Origin: Spinacia oleracea
Lineage: Eukaryota > Streptophyta > Magnoliopsida > Caryophyllales > Amaranthaceae
DNA length: 64,000 nucleotides
NCBI RefSeq assembly: GCF_020520425.1
Contig: NC_079487.1
Coordinates: forward strand, 112,936,141 to 113,000,140
Direction of reading: 5' to 3'
The notes beneath the pieces are model-generated. The model had not been told where the DNA came from and made no database searches. It saw nothing but the letters and a program-made list of their open reading frames with translations. This document shows positions 38,862-49,364 of this stretch, piece by piece (position 1 is the stretch's first letter; the number at the start of each line of letters is the position of its first letter). The translations under genes were made by a program, and so were the position numbers.

Positions 38862-41800
38862 AAACAACAACAACTACAACAACAAAGCCTTATATTTGGG
38901 GTCGGCTAACATTAATCGTCATAGGAGATCGTAATTGTGACCAATCAAACCAGAAAGGAGCGGGAAATTAAAAGAATAAATAAGGAAGAGGGAGAAAGTG
39001 GAATTAATAAAAGTAAGATAAGAGGAAAATATTATAAGAGATAATAAAAATAAGTAAAGTTTAAAATAAAATAAAATAAGTACATTTCAAAATACCATTT
39101 TAAAAAAAACGCAAGTAAAAGTAAGAGAGTCAAAATGGAAGATGTATAAATCAAATGAAGTCATCAAAGTATATTCTCTCCTTCCACTCTGTCCTATCCT
39201 ACATCATGTTTTCCTCAATCCCAAGTAAGCTTATATGTTGCTCAATCACCTTCCTCCAAGTTTTCTTAAATCTTCCCCTACCCCTTGCAATTCTATCACT
39301 TTGCCACCCTTATAGCCTCCTAACCGGGACATCACTTTATCTTCTGCTTACATGCCCATCTTAAACGATTTCCCATCATCTTAAACTCAATCGTTGCAAC
39401 CCCTACTTTCTTCCTAATAATCTCATTCCTCAAACGATCATTTCTTGTATGCCCACACATCCAACGTAACATGCGCATCTCCGCCACATTCATCTTATGC
39501 ACGTGGCAATGTTTCACTGCTAGCACTCCATGCTGTATAACAACGTCGGTCGAATCGTCGTGCGGTAGAATTTTCCATTCAATATTTGGGGCATGCCTGG
39601 ATCACATTGGATCACATAGGAACCCTGTGACACTTTTCCACTTCAACCAACCTACTTTGATTCTATGAGCCACATCGCCATCCAATTCCCCATCCTTTTG
39701 GATAATAGATCCTAAATAACGGAACATTTCAGAACCTTGGACAATTTTCCCATCTAAGGTAATCGTCTCTGTCTCTCTGTATTGGACTCCACTAAACTTA
39801 CACTCCACATATTTTGTCTTGTTTCTTCTCAGCTTAAAACCCCGAGATTCCAAAGTTTATCTCCATAACTCCAACTTACTTTCCACTCCTTCTTTGGTTT
39901 CATCAATCAGCACAATATCATCTACAAACATCATGCACCAGGGTATACCATCTTGAATTGATCTCTTCAATTCGTCCATGACTATAGCAAAAAGAAACGG
40001 GCTAAGTGCGGAACCTTGATGCACTCCAATCGTAATGGGGAATTCTTCGGTCTTACCAACACTAGTTCACACATGTGCTAACTCCCTCGTACATGTCCTT
40101 GATGATATCAATATACTTCATCAGAATTCCTTTCCTACTTAATGCCGACCAAAGAATTTCCCTCGGTACCTTATCATACGCCTTCTCCAAATCAATGAAA
40201 ACCATATGTAAATCTTTCTTCTTATCTCGATAATTCTCCATTAGTTGCCTTATAAGATGAATGGCCTCCATAGTCGATCTCTAAGGCATAAATCCAAACT
40301 GGTTCTCCGAAATCTTCACAGTTCTCCTAATCTTAGCTCAATAATCCGCTCCTAAAGTTTCATAGTATGACTCATTAGTTTGATTCCTCGATAGTTGGCA
40401 CAATCCTGGACATCACCCTTATTCTTGTACAAGGGGATGATAATATTTTTCTTCCACTCTAATGGCATCCTATTACTTTCCCAAATCTTGTTGAAAAGGG
40501 TTGTTAATCATACAACCCCTCTCTCTCCCAAGCATTTCCAAACTTCGATAGGTATGCCATCGGGCCACACTGCCCTCTTGCGTCCCATCTTTTTCAATGC
40601 CATTTCAACTTCTCTCTTTTGAATTATTCGCATAAAGAACAAAAATTGGAGAGTGAGATTTTGTATAGCTAATTCATGATCCTCTACTAATGGTCAGCTT
40701 TCTGACTTACTTTTCCACATATGACAGACTTGCTTTCTTTGAGGTTAAACCACATTGGTCTGAGTTACTTTGACATACTTTGACATAAACCCAATTTGAG
40801 TCTCAGTGATGTTATCGAACAAATTACAAAAGATCCACATTAAATAGGTAGCTTTTTCTATATTTTAGGTGCTTAACATAGGGAAGACCATGATTTATGT
40901 AAGTGGTGAAATATCCAAAATGTACAGATGTTGGGCAACTAGTCGCGTTGTGCAAATAATAAGCTTTTTCAGTCACTTATTAAAGATTTTGTATTTCCAA
41001 TATTAACATTATTATATCTTTGGTTTTTCATATCATTCATCAAGATTTTTATCACCTCCTAAAGGGTCTGTGTCAATTATTAAATGAAATTACATATCAA
41101 AAAATGATAATAACCTTTTGTGTGTCAATTGTTAAAATTTGAATATGAACACTTAGTTATGTATCATCACTACATTTTGATTACGAAATATGAGTTATCT
41201 CATCTCATGCAAAACCATGAAAAATTGAAAACCCTTTTTCGCTCAGCTTTACCCAGTTCTCCTCTAAAGGTAGTTTAGTGATATTGGACCATCCTATTTG
41301 GCCAAATACCAAGTGACAAACTCATAAATTAATTATGTTACCAATCCTCTCTTCCTTTTATTTAAACAAGATCCTGTAAAATAACATAGTTAAATGTAGT
41401 TTTCATTTTTTATTATTAATAGAATTCAAAACACCTTTTTATATATATATAGTTACAAATCTATCATTGCTAGCTAGAGACAAACTCTCTGTAGTCTGCA
41501 CTATGCATGCTACCACACACATCTATTGCGTACAAAACTTTGTGAAATAAGTATGACTATTTGTAGATGCTTGCTATCAGTGGCTAACAAAAGAAAATGA
41601 TCAAGAATAAGTTACGGCATATAACCTGCCCTCCGTAATGCTTTTAGTACTTCCCCCAATAAAGTTTGCTTTTGCTTCCTGGCAGCAACTGCAATATGTG
41701 ATCCATTGGATAGCTCAATTGAAATATCCAGATCTCCCCAGCGTGTAAAGAGCTGAGACAAGAAAGACCCAAATGGTTCCACGGTAGCACCTAATAGCAG

Positions 41801-43138
41801 AAATTCAACCCATGTCCAAATTACTAAGCAATTCTAAAATACTATGAACGATAAAGAACAACTCATTCGAATATGATATGGATGAGAACCAAGGAGAACA
41901 AAATAAACAAAAAATATGAACTAATAAATTTTTTCTGACCACTTTTTTTGGAGTGTAAATTAAAAGAGGCACATATTCTTATTTACAATGGGTGTACAAT
42001 AAATATTGTACACCTGAGTAAAAGTTAACCCAAAATGCTTAAAAGTTAAGCATATATATGTAAAAGTTATCTATTTTTAAGTGATAAATTTTTTCATTTT
42101 AGTAAAACTTATTTCTTCAAAATCACTAATAATGTATAAAATTAATAATTTAACCCTTAAAAATATTTATCTATCAATTTTTTTTTACTAATATAAAAGT
42201 TAATTAAAACTAAGTTAAAGTTAAAAAAAAAAATGGTTAAAGTTATCTTGGTGTACAATAAATTTATTGTACACCTTGTGCGCGTAAGACCTTTTGTAAA
42301 AGAGGAGGGGATGGGGGTCAGGTATCTGTGCAGAAAACATGATCATTATTGAAGATAGATAAAATTAAGATTTCTGAAAATTAACTACGAAGTACAAAAT
42401 AGACATATAAAAAATCATACTTCCTCCGTTTAGAAATAGTTGCACCATTTTGACTTTTACATTTGCCAATGCACATCTTTGACCGTTATTATCTTTCATT
42501 ATTTATTAGTAATTTTTTTTTTTTTTTTTGATATTTGAAAAGTAAACATTGAGACTAATCCAACAAATTTTTTAAATGGTAAACATTTTTTTATATATAT
42601 TTGTAAAGAAAGCGTCAATATTAATATATGAATAGTGCATAAAGTCAAAGTGGTGAAAATATTTCTAAACGGAGGAAGTATTAAGTTTACAATAAGAGGA
42701 AGAATAAGGTAGATGAAGGTTAATTATCTAAGAAGCTCATTTAATGCCTAATCACCTAAACAAAATCACGGAACTATACGTTGTTAATGACAATAGTCAC
42801 CGAGGCTTAAAGTCGAAATAAGCAAGGATCGTGAGGAGATATTCAAATTCAAAATAGAAAATAAGGAAAGCCCAGATGGAAAGGGTGGAGGGGGATGGAC
42901 AACAATTTCTTGTGTCTGAAAACAATATGTAACCTACCCAGATAAGCATAGAACTATTGAAGTACTATAGATACAAAGCATCTAAATGCCAAGGCATACC
43001 TCTCAAACTTTCAATTGTACTAATAGCATCTTGTAACTCATCAATAATCTTCATTCTTGTCTCCAAATCCTCCCTCAAGGGATTGACAACATGAAGAATC
43101 TCATTTAGAGTAACCTCCAGCATATTACGTGAATCCAT
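35965..43138 (-). CDS. HESO1: Terminal uridylyltransferase, HESO1-like (small-RNA tailing)
   Basis: Eight coding exons, in transcription order: 43138-43000, 41790-41626, 38516-38338, 38254-38159, 37930-37861, 37031-36907, 36705-36595, 36507-35965. All introns are GT-AG; phases join to 1428 nt, 475 residues plus stop, a little shorter than Arabidopsis HESO1 (about 511 from memory). The nucleotidyltransferase core is intact: [17 protein letters not shown] gives the G-S motif and catalytic D66/D68, and ISCDISINN gives the third acid, D130. [20 protein letters not shown] and [18 protein letters not shown] follow, then a PAP-associated region with [10 protein letters not shown] and [14 protein letters not shown]. 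The C-terminal 150 residues are Gln/Asn/Arg-rich, ending QQIWRPKQ as in HESO1. HESO1 adds uridines to unmethylated miRNAs/siRNAs and AGO-cleaved RNAs. Introns 1 and 2 carry MITEs and a LINE. Confidence 0.93.
38737..38809. repeat. Tandem ~37-bp duplication beside the LINE tail
   Basis: GATAATTTTTCAGTAACATT plus TAGTCCAGTTCTCAAG is followed directly by a second imperfect copy. It abuts the LINE 3' tail at 38816 in HESO1 intron 2, and may be a by-product of the insertion or older. Confidence 0.7.
38816..40640 (-). mobile_element. RTE-like LINE fragment, copy 1, with (TTG)n tail, in HESO1 intron 2
   Basis: On the minus strand, reverse-transcriptase pieces run in order: [16 protein letters not shown]-like sequence (about 40590), [58 protein letters not shown], the catalytic [10 protein letters not shown] (39904-39935), [20 protein letters not shown] and [21 protein letters not shown] 3' UTR and a pure TTG tail (38816-38884, read as CAA on the plus strand) follow, as in RTE-clade LINEs. 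The 5' end is truncated and the frame is broken by stops and shifts. It is antisense to nothing: it runs in the same direction as HESO1. Confidence 0.85.
40641..41625. other. Rest of HESO1 intron 2
   Basis: AT-rich intron sequence with no recognised element. Confidence 0.5.
41991..42275. mobile_element. MITE-like unit bounded by two hairpin palindromes, HESO1 intron 1
   Basis: The left boundary is a hairpin with 10-bp arms GGTGTACAAT/ATTGTACACC around AAAT (41991-42014). The right boundary is a perfect 26-bp palindrome with arms GGTGTACAATAAA/TTTATTGTACACC (42250-42275). The interior is AT-rich with repeated AAAAGTTA words. A degenerate relative lies at about 46600-46790 and ends in a similar ATACAATAAATTTATTATAT. 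Exact termini and duplication are not determined. Confidence 0.55.
42420..42678. mobile_element. Stowaway-type MITE in HESO1 intron 1
   Basis: Ends CTTCCTCCGTTTAGAAATA and TATTTCTAAACGGAGGAAG are near-perfect complements flanked by TA (42418-42419, 42679-42680). Length 259 bp. Confidence 0.9.
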
Positions 43139-43159
43139 TTAGTATTAATAGACGCTGAA

Positions 43160-44256
43160 CTGAAAAGTGATACATCAGGCTAATTAGAAACTTAATCATT
43201 ATCCGGATCAACTTTTAAGCATGTCAAATATGATAATTTAGCAATTATAATAACATTTTGGGCCACATGATATTGCAGCCCGCTTCTTTATCCAATCTCC
43301 CAATTCCAGATGCAATTTAGACTTTGAAATTCTGATCAAGCAAATCAAATACTAAACAGCATTTGTTCACCAGGGGGATAGACAATTCAGATGAAGTCAA
43401 AAGCTTATTCACTTTTAATGAATGAGTACCCTGAAACTTTGATACACCCTGTAATGAAGTGCATGCAAATATCTAAACCAGAAGATGGATTGGGCATCAT
43501 AAATGATGTTTTTTTAGAGTGATGCAACATAATGTCTTTGACATTCTGTTACATATAGAGACCCCTTCATTCTTAATGTCATGCCTAAGATCATTTAATC
43601 AAATTGAACATCATTATTAATTTTTACAGTGAATTGTAGAGACAACAATATCTTCTGAAAAAACCAACAAGGCCTTGTTCAAGATGAAGACTAAAGTTTG
43701 GGGCATATATAAGCCTCAAGTTCGAATTCCCTCGACCTCTCCCCCCTCCTTTACTTACGTTATCATCGGCTACTCAAAGTTAACAAATGGACTTCATGTG
43801 AAACCAAGACTCCCCCATTGTCTCAAACCGCAACAACTTCCCGCCTCATACCCTAAACCGAGGCAATGCATTCAAGCTATCTGAAATTAACTTTTTAAAA
43901 GAAAAGAAAACAAAGAGCGATTCCAAGAAAGGTTATTATTAAATACTACCGAAATTGATAAACTTGCAAGTTGCAACAAGCAATCAAATACCAAACAAGA
44001 ACGAACCAATTGACAACGATACAAGCATCCGTGAGTCGGAAATACAGTTCGACTAATCAATTAAACTACAATTGAATACATATGGAGCATCAATCTGACC
44101 CCAACAAATAAAAAATCAATACAAACAATTTAATTGGATTGATCTTAACAGCCCATTTCAGAAATTCACACAGACAATTCATCAAACACCTAGCGGGCAA
44201 TCCCAATTTTGCATGCATTCGAGATTCAATCAAAACCCAGAAAAGTACAAACTTAC
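43160..44256 (-). other. Probable 5'-UTR intron of the HESO1-like gene
   Basis: Upstream of the start codon a good acceptor (CTTTTCAG, ending at 43160) leaves a 21-nt leader before the ATG. A matching donor, GTAAGTTTG, lies at 44256, preceded by a purine-rich leader exon reaching to about 44380. This would place the promoter near the A-run at 44380-44403. The model rests on splice signals only. Confidence 0.45.
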
Positions 44257-44403
44257 ACTGATTTTCTTGCGGTTAGTTTGATCGTAGTAGTGCCATTGGA
44301 TTGGATGTGGGTCTTCTTTTTTCTCTCTCTTCCTTCCTCAATGTGTGAACTCTGTATACGGTACTCCAGTAGTCCAGTACAAAAAAAAAAAAAAAAAAAA
44401 AAA

Positions 44404-45243
44404 ACGGGACTTTATATAAAGTTTAAGGGAAAAAAATAAAAGGTTTTATTCAACTTTTAATGTGGGGCGGGAAAAAAGCTTGAGAAATTAAAATGAGTAA
44501 GAGGATTAATTAGGTAATAAGAAATATTTAGGCTCCATTGTGTTTGATTTTTTTTTATTTTTTTTTAAAAATAAGCTCAGATAAATATAGTTAAGTTTAA
44601 ATAATACAAGAGCATGGCCTGTAGGTCCGACTCGAAATATTGCGGGTTTGGACAGAAATTTTAGGCGAAATTTCGAGTCAGGCCCGAAATTTTAAATTTT
44701 TTGGCGGGCTTTGGACAACGTAAAACTACAATTTTAATTATAAATTTGGTCTAGCTTGAAAATCTCGACCCAGCCTGAACCCAGCACGCAGGGTCGGCTA
44801 AAAGGAGGTAAAGCCGGACCTACAACACCAGGCAACAAAATTTTGGGCCCTAAAAAGAAATTATGTTGGTTAAACCCCCAAGAACAAATATTATATATTT
44901 AACAGCTGCTTTATTATGCATTATGTAATCTTTTGTCCCAATTGGTAAGGACTCGTATGTGTGGTTGCCGAGACTAGGTTTACATTAAACCATATTATTA
45001 ATTTGACTCTATATTTTGTATAAATAAAACAATATTAATAAATGATTATGTGTTTTACATAAAATAATTATCCGTAAAAATTTGTAAGGGTCCAATATAT
45101 GTATTTAGCATAGGGCCTCCAAATTATCGGAGACAACCCTGCCAGCACGGTCTGCCTCTTGACCAGGTCTATGTAAAACTAAAAAATGATCACTACACGA
45201 GAGTTTGTTTATTGACTTAAAATATTATTTAGGCAAATTTGTA
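44404..45243. other. Spacer upstream of HESO1, no gene identified
   Basis: AT-rich sequence with a patch at 44620-44860 rich in GGCCCGAAATTTT-like and AGGTCCGACTCG-like words. It may be degenerate repeat DNA, but I could not classify it. Confidence 0.4.
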
Positions 45244-45588
45244 CTCCCTCCATTCTTTTTTGATCTTCCTGTTTCTAGAAATGTCGTTCCTATTTGATCT
45301 TTCTGTTTCTGTTTTTGGACATGACTTTTTACCATAAATTTCTCCACCATCCTTTATTTAATTTATTCACATTTCCCCATTCACTCACCCAACCCCCACT
45401 TTTATGATTTTTTATTACTTTAATAAAAATATTTTCTCTCTCCTTCATTTCTTTATTAATTTTCTTCATTTATTAATTATTTTCTCTTACACCCAATCAT
45501 TACTCTTACACCCAATCATTACAAGATTCCATTTTCTTATTTTCCACCCCAAACACCAAATAGGAAGATCATTTAGGAATGGAGGGAG
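45244..45588. mobile_element. Stowaway-type MITE
   Basis: Ends CTCCCTCCATTC and GAATGGAGGGAG are complementary and flanked by TA (45242-45243, 45589-45590). Length 345 bp. Subterminal TGATCTTCCT pairs with AGGAAGATCA. A 17-bp phrase ACACCCAATCATTACTC is duplicated inside (45490-45522). Confidence 0.9.
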
Positions 45589-45794
45589 TAATATGTAACT
45601 TGTAAACTCAACCCCAAAATAGTGATCGTAATCCGATTAAAGGTTTAAAACATAAATATTTTATAAGTTAGTTAATTTAACATTTTTTTGTATAAGTTAA
45701 TTTCTCGCAAAATCCAATTTTATAAGGTACTAGATTAAGTCTCATACACGCACAGATATTTAAAAATTATTATTTGACCATCTTCTAGAAAATA

Positions 45795-46051
45795 CTTCCT
45801 CTATTCTTATTTATATGACATAATTGGGTTTTTGACACTATTCACACAAGTTCATTTGATTTCAATTTGTGATTTATACTTAAGAAAAAACATAGTCGTA
45901 TGGGGTCTTGTTTGATTCGTCTCAATATTTTTTTTAAAATATCAACTTTTTATAATTTTTTTCTTATCCAAAATTGTAGATATTAATGTTCGAAATTGTG
46001 ATTGGCAAACGTGATTAAATAATTGTGTCATATAAATAAGAACAGAGGAAG
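45795..46051. mobile_element. Stowaway-type MITE
   Basis: Ends CTTCCTCTATTCTTATTTAT and ATAAATAAGAACAGAGGAAG are complementary, flanked by TA (45793-45794, 46052-46053). Length 257 bp. Interior hairpin words ATGACATAATTG/AATTGTGTCAT continue the inverted repeat. Confidence 0.9.
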
Positions 46052-46599
46052 TATGTAACTAAAATATTTGTCCTTAAATCTATTGCGTAATTAATAAATC
46101 TCGAACGTACTCCTTTTATCATATAATATACAATTTTCATCCTACCACGTATTATAGATTTTATATGTTTAATATGATAGTTTGACCAAAATATTTGATA
46201 TGGTTAATATGCTAATTTGACCAAAATATTGAGTATGATTATTTTCTATTGTTAATATGACGATTTAACTAAAAAATATTACAAAAATTGTCTAATAATA
46301 TCATATTCCATAATCCTATAATTTTTTCCATAGATAAACATTTATGCAAAAGGAGAGGAAAAAAAAGTATATGTGGTTTTAGGAAACAGTTTTTGGCGGA
46401 AAATTTTTGCACCAGGAAGTGACATGTGTCTTTTCTGGTGTCTGTTTTAGTATAATGTAATATATAAATTCGGAAAAAGTAAGTTTTTTCCAAACATTTT
46501 CACACACAAATAAGTTTATTTCAGACAAAATAAGTTTTTTTTACATAAAATAACTTCAAATAAGTTCAGATAAGTTCAGAAAATATAAGTTCATACAAA

Positions 46600-46790
46600 A
46601 TAAGTCGAAAAGAACATAGCCTGATACATAAAATTAATCATTTTATAAACTCGAAATGTCTAGTCATGAACTTTTTGTTTCTTAATATAAAAGTTAATCA
46701 AAACACATTAAAAGTTATAAAAAAAATTAGGTAAAAAATATCCTGATATACAATAAATTTATTATATACATTATACGTGCAGGACTTGAC
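46600..46790. repeat. Degenerate relative of the hairpin-bounded MITE
   Basis: TAATATAAAAGTTAATCAAAA, repeated AAAGTTA words and ATACAATAAATTTATTATAT correspond to the right half of 41991-42275. The hairpin arms have lost the GGTGT/ACACC ends. The left half is missing or unrecognisable. Confidence 0.4.
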
Positions 46791-46949
46791 GCTAGAAATC
46801 TAGATTTTATACTTTAGACCGTTTTGTAAATGGTGATGGGAAAAAAATGAAAGATGGAAACTTGTTATTGAGATTTTACCGACAATTACATCTTCTTTGT
46901 GATAAAATATTTCAAGAACATCACACATACTGCATTCAGTTATTTTTAT

Positions 46950-47963
46950 CGGTTTTTTTTCATGAAATGCCCATGCGATTTTAAAGAAATACTCTACATG
47001 AATACTCTTAACTTTTCGAAAATGCACCAAATATCCTTGAGATTTGTGAAAATGCGTCAGATATCCTTACTAACTAACGGCGTTAATCGGTTAGTCATTA
47101 GCCTCTAATTAAATCAATTTATGGCTAACCTGCTAAATTAATCCACTAACTTATTCCATTAACCCACTTAACCAAAGGTTGCCAGAAAAAGAAAAGAAAA
47201 ACAAAACCAAACCCTTTAACTCTTTAAGTTCTTCCCCGTTACTTCTTCCCCATGCTTCTCTTCCATCTCCATCATGACCATCTCCAATTTCTCTTCCAAA
47301 ATGAAAAGAAGTATTTCCACTTAGGCTCCGTTTGGTAGGACGTAAAACGTTTTCATTGTAAAATGATTTTCCATGGAAAACATTTTTCAAGGGAAAACAC
47401 AATTCCAAACTAGTTTTCCTTTGTTTGGTAACTTATGGAAAATGGGAGAAGATGGTGAAGATTGAGGGGAAGAAAGGAGAGGGATGTAAGGAGGAATGAA
47501 GGAAAAGTGGTTTCCCTTCATTTCAAATGGAAAAGGGTTTTCCACTTTTGAGGGAGTCATGGAAAATTGTTTTCCATCCCTTATCCAACCAAACAACGTA
47601 AAATGATTGAAAAGGGGAAAATCGTTTTTTATGAAAACGTTTTACGCCCTACCAAACGGAGCCTTAGAGAATTAACCCAAACATTACAAAAGAAGCCAAA
47701 TGTTTGTTCTTCCAATTTATCTTTCATCTCCATCTTTAGTTCCTCTTCTCGATTTCCCCTTATATCTCCTCTCGTTCTCCTTTCTCTGCCCTCTCAATCT
47801 CTCACTTTCTCTCTCTAAAAAGGGAAAGTTGAAGAAGAACAAAATGATATTTTGGGTTAAATTACTTTTTTAAAAATTGATTTTGTTTTTGAAGAAATGG
47901 GGATTAAAGCGATAAATTGGGGGTGGTTTAGTTGTTGTGAAGGTGGAGCTGTGTTGTTGTGGG
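46950..47963. mobile_element. Truncated MULE-like element (same family as 6015 and 25568)
   Basis: The left end CGGTTTTTTTTCATGAAATG and the following arm with GCACCAAATATCC and GGCGTTAATCGGTTAGTCA correspond to the arms of the two intact family members. No right end is present: after about 47960 the sequence passes into an LTR retrotransposon, which probably inserted here. A Tourist-type MITE (47324-47663) lies inside. Confidence 0.6.
47324..47663. mobile_element. Tourist-type (PIF/Harbinger) MITE
   Basis: Perfect terminal repeats GGCTCCGTTTGGTAGG and CCTACCAAACGGAGCC are flanked by TTA on both sides (47321-47323, 47664-47666). The subterminal part continues imperfectly inverted (CGTAAAACGTTTTCAT against ATGAAAACGTTTTACG). 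Length 340 bp. Terminus and TTA duplication are diagnostic. The frames over it are not genes. Confidence 0.92.
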
Positions 47964-48299
47964 TGAAGGAAATATTTTATTTCGTCCAAGTTTGCATTTA
48001 ATGTATTTATGCTAAGTCTAATAAATGCGGTTCAGTATTAATTAAACAAATTAATTATTCAGTGAGATCAAGTGATCTGAATGCCTAGCTAGATATCGCT
48101 TCATTTCAATTGGAATTAATAAAATTAATGTTACATCTTACTCTTGAATGAACCCATAGAGTCACACAAATAGTACGTGAACGGGTCAATTATTTAGGTG
48201 AATATTTACATTCAATAAATACTCTAATTATGGATATTCGAAAATGATGGATGTTGGTTCCAATGGGAGCTAAAATCATCAAAAGGCAAAGAAAAAATA

Positions 48300-48560
48300 T
48301 TCGTCGAAAATGAAGATTTCCGGAATAGGAAATATGGTTCATGACGGAAATATGAATATTATCGAAGTCGAATATATTACCGAAAACGGAAATATGGTTC
48401 GTTTCGGAAAACATTAACGGAAATAAAAAATATTGACGGAGTCGAAAATATTGCCGGAAAAGGAAATATTATCGGAATCGGAAATATTGTCAAAATCGGA
48501 AAATATTGTCGGGATCGGAAATATTATCGAAAACGTAAATATTGTTCGAAACAAAAATAA
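48300..48560. repeat. CGGAAATATTG minisatellite in the LTR
   Basis: About twelve degenerate units of CGGAAATATTGTCGGAAT-type sequence, 15-24 bp long, occur in tandem within U3. Long open frames on both strands across 48414-48840 result from this repeat plus the GC-rich tract. Confidence 0.85.
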
Positions 48561-49351
48561 ATTCCGGAATCGAAAAACGAATCGGAAGCACGACGAGAGA
48601 AAGGCCGGAAAGCGAGCCAACCGATCGCGCGACGAGAAAGCCCATGAGGCACAACAAGTCAGTGCCAGGCACAAGGCCCAACGCCAAGCCCAACACCCAG
48701 CGAGGCCAGCCAGCCTTGGCATGGGCGGCGTGGGAGGCAAGGCCAGCCTTGCGCGCCAAGGCAGCAGCCCGCGTGGCACATAAGCGATGCAATGGGCTTG
48801 GGCGCCAAGGCTACTTGCGCGGCAAGTAGCTTGGGCCACAAGCTATCCGTTTTCCTTATCCTACTTGATTTAGAACTTTATGCTAATTCTAATACCTAAG
48901 TATTTGGATATTCCTAAAAGACTAAGAATTTGAGATTGACTTAAAACCTAATTTTAAGGATTTTAGTAAATCTAATTCTAGTAGGATATGACTACTCTAT
49001 TCCCCTATAAATATGTGATCCATAATCATAAATTTATACATATCATAATTTGAATTCAATAAATTCAATATTCTTGCCTATCGCTTATAGTGAGTTCCCG
49101 AGTGCATAAAAACCTTAGATTATATCCTAGTTGGTTGAACCTAAGGCGGATCCGAACGTGTTGTGCACTATCTACGGAAGGGCGACGACATTTGGAGCTT
49201 TATACTTGTTCTTGTTCAGTTCGGGAGCAGCTAGGGAAGGCACGCATCACATAGTATGTATACTAAACTATGCCAATTGATTACGTGGCAATTAATTTGG
49301 ATTATGACTTTATGGTTTTTCGCATGAATTAAATTGTTCATAACCTTACAG

Positions 49352-49364
49352 TTGTATCACGAGC
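49352..49364 (+). other. Degenerate retrotransposon primer-binding site
   Basis: TTGTATCACGAGC begins 1 nt after the LTR end and differs by a few bases from TGGTATCAGAGC, the usual initiator-Met tRNA complement. The changes suggest an old, inactive copy. Confidence 0.55.

Noticed and set aside
38688-38873. Frame with a poly-leucine stretch
   Set aside because: It is the TTG tail of the LINE read as Leu codons.
47567-47818. 83-codon frame at the Tourist MITE
   Set aside because: It crosses the MITE terminus and the surrounding CT-rich sequence.
48414-48841. Frames of 60-141 codons on both strands
   Set aside because: They fall in the LTR minisatellite and GC-rich tract; their residue composition is repeat-driven and no domain is visible.
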